NCBI GenBank assembly: GCA_009777685.1
Contig: WRLJ01000058.1
Span: 1 to 8,680, forward strand
Direction of reading: 5' to 3'
Length of the DNA stretch: 8,680 bases
Origin: Oscillospiraceae bacterium
GTDB taxonomy: Bacteria > Bacillota > Clostridia > Oscillospirales > UBA929
Shown piece after piece: positions 6,250 through 8,680 of this stretch. Position 1 is the stretch's first letter, and every line of letters starts with the position of its first letter. Below the pieces are notes generated by a model. The model did not search any database, had not been told where the DNA came from, and worked only from the letters and a program-made list of their open reading frames with translations. Both the position numbers and the translations under genes were made by a program.

Positions 6250-6276
6250 GACGGGGTAGTCCATCGCACCCCATGA

Positions 6277-6300
6277 AAACGGGGTTTCCGGGGAAGTCTA
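6277..6300 (+). repeat. Short dispersed repeat, copy 2, running into a stop codon
   Basis: This matches 3561-3585: GGGGTTTCCG (6281-6290) and GGAAGTCTA (6292-6300) are identical blocks. Its last three bases, CTA, are the complement of the TAG stop of the minus-strand glycosyltransferase gene. The repeat therefore reaches exactly to that gene's end and supplies its stop codon. Confidence 0.55.
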
Positions 6301-7407
6301 CTGCTCAATCTCCAGCTCCGCCAGCACATGCTCCACGTCCACCACGCGCGCGTCCCAGCTGGAGGCCTTGGCATAGCTCATGCGCTGGCGCACCTTCCAT
6401 GCGTCGCGCTCCGTCGCGGCCTTGCGGCAGGCCGCGGTCCACTCCGCGGCGCCGCCCGCGATATAGATCACGTCCGCGTAATCCAGCGTCTGCGCCGGTT
6501 GGGGCGTGGAGACGATGGGCTTTCCGGCGGCCAGATACTCATACAGCTTCATCGGGCTGACGTCCCGGCCCGCCTCGCCGCTGCGGTACAGACTCATGCA
6601 CACGTCAAAGCGGCACAGGTACAGCGGAAGCTGTTTTTGCGGCTTGACGCCCAGCATGTACACATTTTTCATCTCCCGCAAACGCCGTGTGGCCTCCGTG
6701 TCCGCGCATTCGCCGATGAATACGAACGACCATTCCGGATGCGCTCCGGCGGCCTGCTCCACAAAGCCCAGCTCCAAATGGTCCCCCAGCAGACCGACAT
6801 GACCCAAAATCGGGTTCTTGACCATGAACAGATCGTTGGGGAACGCCAGCGCCGAGTCCCGCGCGCGCTGGAACAGCTCAAAATCCACGCCGTTGGGGAT
6901 CAGCGCCGTTTTAGCGTTGAACGCGCTCAGGGCCTGCCGCGCCCCCTCGCTCTGGGTGATGACGAGGTCCGCCCTCCCGGACAGCGTCTCCGCAAGCGCG
7001 GCCCGCTTCGGCCCGTCCGCGGGCGGAAAGCCCTGACAGTCAAAGACGACCGGGCCGTGCCCGAAACGCCCGGGCAGGCCCGCCGACAGCGGATCCGTCA
7101 GCCACAGAACGGGATTTTCAAACCCGTAATCGCGCATCCGCTCCGCCAGAAACCGCGCCAGACGGCGCTGGTAGCAGGCGTTCCGGAATCCCCCGCGGCG
7201 GGCGGCCGCGCTCATGGGCGGCGGCGTCAGCACGGTCACATGCTTGGCCGCTTGCTCCCCCTCGCTTTTGGCGGCGGAGGCGTCCCGCGGGTCCGGCGGC
7301 GGGTCGATGTACAGCACGCGGGTGTTCTTCAGGCGCCCGACCAGCTGCGCGGCGCGGCCCGGCAGTCCGGACCACGCGGTATCCGAGACGCAAATCAGTT
7401 GTTTCAC
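6298..7407 (-). CDS. Glycosyltransferase, GT-B fold, family 4-like (TuaH-like)
   Basis: This is a predicted cytoplasmic sugar transferase of about 369 residues. I favour a GTG start at 7407 (protein beginning MKQLICVSDTAWSG), which has a G-run at 7414-7419 placed 6 nt upstream. An ATG at 7413 has that G-run directly against it, and a TTG at 7428 has no ribosome site. The N-terminal lobe (about 1-170) contains VLYIDPPP (31-38), a VVFDCQGFP segment (120-128) and ADLVITQS (146-153). The C-terminal nucleotide-sugar lobe begins after LIPNGVD (169-175) and shows ILGHVGLLGD (200-209), WSFVFIGE (226-233), VYMLGVKPQKQLP (249-261) and the donor-site segment SPMKLYEYLAAGKPIVST (284-301), with Glu290 as the likely conserved acid. 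The layout recalls teichuronic-acid and capsule glycosyltransferases such as TuaH. Sugar and acceptor cannot be read from sequence. Its start lies 28 bp after the stop of the upstream glycosyltransferase on the same strand, so the two probably form an operon for a surface polysaccharide. Confidence 0.85.
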   Translation of the reverse strand: MKQLICVSDTAWSGLPGRAAQLVGRLKNTRVLYIDPPPDPRDASAAKSEGEQAAKHVTVLTPPPMSAAARRGGFRNACYQRRLARFLAERMRDYGFENPVLWLTDPLSAGLPGRFGHGPVVFDCQGFPPADGPKRAALAETLSGRADLVITQSEGARQALSAFNAKTALIPNGVDFELFQRARDSALAFPNDLFMVKNPILGHVGLLGDHLELGFVEQAAGAHPEWSFVFIGECADTEATRRLREMKNVYMLGVKPQKQLPLYLCRFDVCMSLYRSGEAGRDVSPMKLYEYLAAGKPIVSTPQPAQTLDYADVIYIAGGAAEWTAACRKAATERDAWKVRQRMSYAKASSWDARVVDVEHVLAELEIEQ

Positions 7408-7435
7408 GCACATCCCCCCGACGGACAAGTATAGT

Positions 7436-8677
7436 TTAATGGATTTCCAGCACCTCGAACAGGCTCTCCCGGATGCGGCGGTTATAGGCGGAAAGGTCGT
7501 CGTATACCTTTTCGCGCCGTCTGGCGGTCAAAAGCGCCTCCGCCACATCGTCCACGCCCTCGATGCCGGGGTTGTACTTTTCAAGATTTCTGGAGATAAA
7601 CAGCTCCAGTCCCAGCGCCTTGGCCTCCCAGATGACGATGCCCTGCCCCTCGTAGCGCGAGGTCAGTGTAAAGCCGTCCATCTGCCGCAGGTAGGGGAAG
7701 GGGTTGGGCTGGTTGCCCAGCAGCGTCACGACGCCGCCCAGTCCCAGCTCCCCGATCTGCCGCTCCAGCTTCTCGCGGTCCGGCCCATCCCCCAGCAGAT
7801 ACAGCCGCAGGTCCGGCCGGCGCGGCGCGGCGCGCGCGATATGCTCCATCAGAAGATCAAAGCCCTTTTGGTGGCAGATACGCCCCATCGTGCAGAGGTT
7901 GTAGCAGGCCGGGTCAACGGCAAAGTCAACCGGCTCCTCCGCCTTGCGGAAAATCTCGGCGGTGTCAATGGTATTGGAAATGGCGGTGACGCGCTTGTCC
8001 GCGATGCCGGAGGCCCGGCGGAAGCCGTCGATCACGCCCGGCGAGACGGCGCAGAATTCGTCGAAGCCCTGAAATTTCCGGCCGAAAAAATGCCACAGAA
8101 TCTTGTACTTGATTTCGTTTTTCAGCTTGATTTCGACGTCGTTGTGAATCCACATCACGCGCTTGCCCGCCGGCACGCCCAGCGCGCCCACCGCGCATTC
8201 GTTGCGGTAGCTGCTGAAATCCACGGCGACGTCATAGACGCGCCCTCCGCCCGGCGCTTTTTTGAACCGCCGCAGCAGACCGAAATAGGTCAGCCGGTTG
8301 GTATACAGATACGGCGGCAGATACCGCACCCGCAGGTTCGGATGCTCCATCAGGGTGAACACCCCGCCGCGCTCGAACAGGTACAGGTCCACGGTACAGC
8401 GCGTATAGTCGATGGCGTTCAGGATGTTGACCAGGGCCTTCTGTATCCCGCCCACGCGCAGGTCGCTCTGAAAAATGGCGATGCGCTTCAGCGGGGCCTG
8501 TCCCGGCGGTTCCCCGGAGGCGTAAAGCCGCCGGACCGTCTCCACGTTGCGGCGCTCCATTTGCGTCAGGCGGCGCACGTTCTCCCGGAGCTGACCGCGG
8601 TCGCCGCTGATTTGCACGGCGCGGTCGATAAACGCATGGAGGCCCGGCTCGTCCATCGACAGAAACGGGACGGACAT
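7436..8677 (-). CDS. Glycosyltransferase family 4, possibly incomplete at its N-terminus
   Basis: A GT4-type glycosyltransferase occupies residues about 62-413. The N-lobe has KRIAIFQSDLRVGGIQKALVNIL (64-86, with the Gly-Gly loop), an acceptor-side MWIHND (175-180) and FCAVSPGV (208-215). The C-lobe has AISNTID (232-238), MGRICHQKGFDLLME (264-278), LYLLGDGPDREKL (292-304) and SRYEGQGIVIWEAKALG (340-356), whose Glu343 and Glu351 give the E-x7-E motif that binds the donor sugar-nucleotide. The first 60 residues are extra: a charged helical stretch that resembles the C-terminal tail of another glycosyltransferase. The frame stays open past the ATG at 8677 to the window edge and the upstream ribosome site is outside the window, so this ATG may be an internal methionine of a longer, perhaps two-domain, protein. 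It precedes the second glycosyltransferase by 28 bp, which suggests joint action in polysaccharide assembly. The linkage formed is unknown. Confidence 0.87.
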   Translation of the reverse strand: MSVPFLSMDEPGLHAFIDRAVQISGDRGQLRENVRRLTQMERRNVETVRRLYASGEPPGQAPLKRIAIFQSDLRVGGIQKALVNILNAIDYTRCTVDLYLFERGGVFTLMEHPNLRVRYLPPYLYTNRLTYFGLLRRFKKAPGGGRVYDVAVDFSSYRNECAVGALGVPAGKRVMWIHNDVEIKLKNEIKYKILWHFFGRKFQGFDEFCAVSPGVIDGFRRASGIADKRVTAISNTIDTAEIFRKAEEPVDFAVDPACYNLCTMGRICHQKGFDLLMEHIARAAPRRPDLRLYLLGDGPDREKLERQIGELGLGGVVTLLGNQPNPFPYLRQMDGFTLTSRYEGQGIVIWEAKALGLELFISRNLEKYNPGIEGVDDVAEALLTARRREKVYDDLSAYNRRIRESLFEVLEIH

Positions 8678-8680
8678 TTC

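Noticed and set aside
6328..7434. A 368-codon open frame on the plus strand opposite the glycosyltransferase gene
   Set aside because: It is Arg/Gly/Ala/His-rich with no recognisable motif or ribosome site and mirrors a real GT4 gene on the minus strand; long antisense frames are expected in GC-rich genes.

Overview
This window looks like a chromosomal stretch of a GC-rich, gut-type Firmicute, most likely a member of the Clostridia close to the Oscillospiraceae. That placement is an inference. It rests on strong AGGAGG-type ribosome binding sites, lipoprotein and FtsX/MacB-type ABC genes, and intergenic spaces packed with short GC-rich palindromic repeats of a style I associate with that group. 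No rRNA or other marker gene is present to prove it.

Layout: (1) Positions 1-747 hold no convincing gene. They contain two or three copies of a REP-like palindromic repeat. One copy is split by a 235-bp non-coding insertion (154-388) with 16-bp perfect terminal inverted repeats and a perfect 9-bp target duplication, which makes it a MITE-like element. (2) Positions 748-6090 hold four plus-strand genes: a small secreted protein with six cysteines in its mature part, a 733-residue lipoprotein joining a beta-propeller-like N-terminal half to a solute-binding-protein-like C-terminal half, an eight-helix FtsX-type permease, and a MacB/LolD-type ATPase whose start overlaps the permease stop. (3) Positions 6091-6297 form a convergent intergenic region made almost entirely of palindromic repeats. 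(4) Positions 6298-8677 hold two minus-strand glycosyltransferases of the GT-B/GT4 type. The second is open to the window edge and may be incomplete.

The plus-strand block reads as one envelope-associated ABC system. The lipoprotein could sense or bind a ligand outside the membrane, and the FtsX/ATPase pair would do mechanical work on it or on an exported substrate. The small cysteine-rich secreted protein lies directly upstream and could be the substrate, a partner or unrelated. The linkage is seen in the sequence; the functional connection is inference. The two glycosyltransferases are probably part of a cell-surface polysaccharide or teichoic/teichuronic-acid-like locus continuing past the right edge.

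The most interesting points are the hybrid lipoprotein paired with an FtsX permease rather than a sugar-type permease, the unidentified cysteine-rich secreted protein, and the MITE that landed in the loop of a REP-like hairpin.
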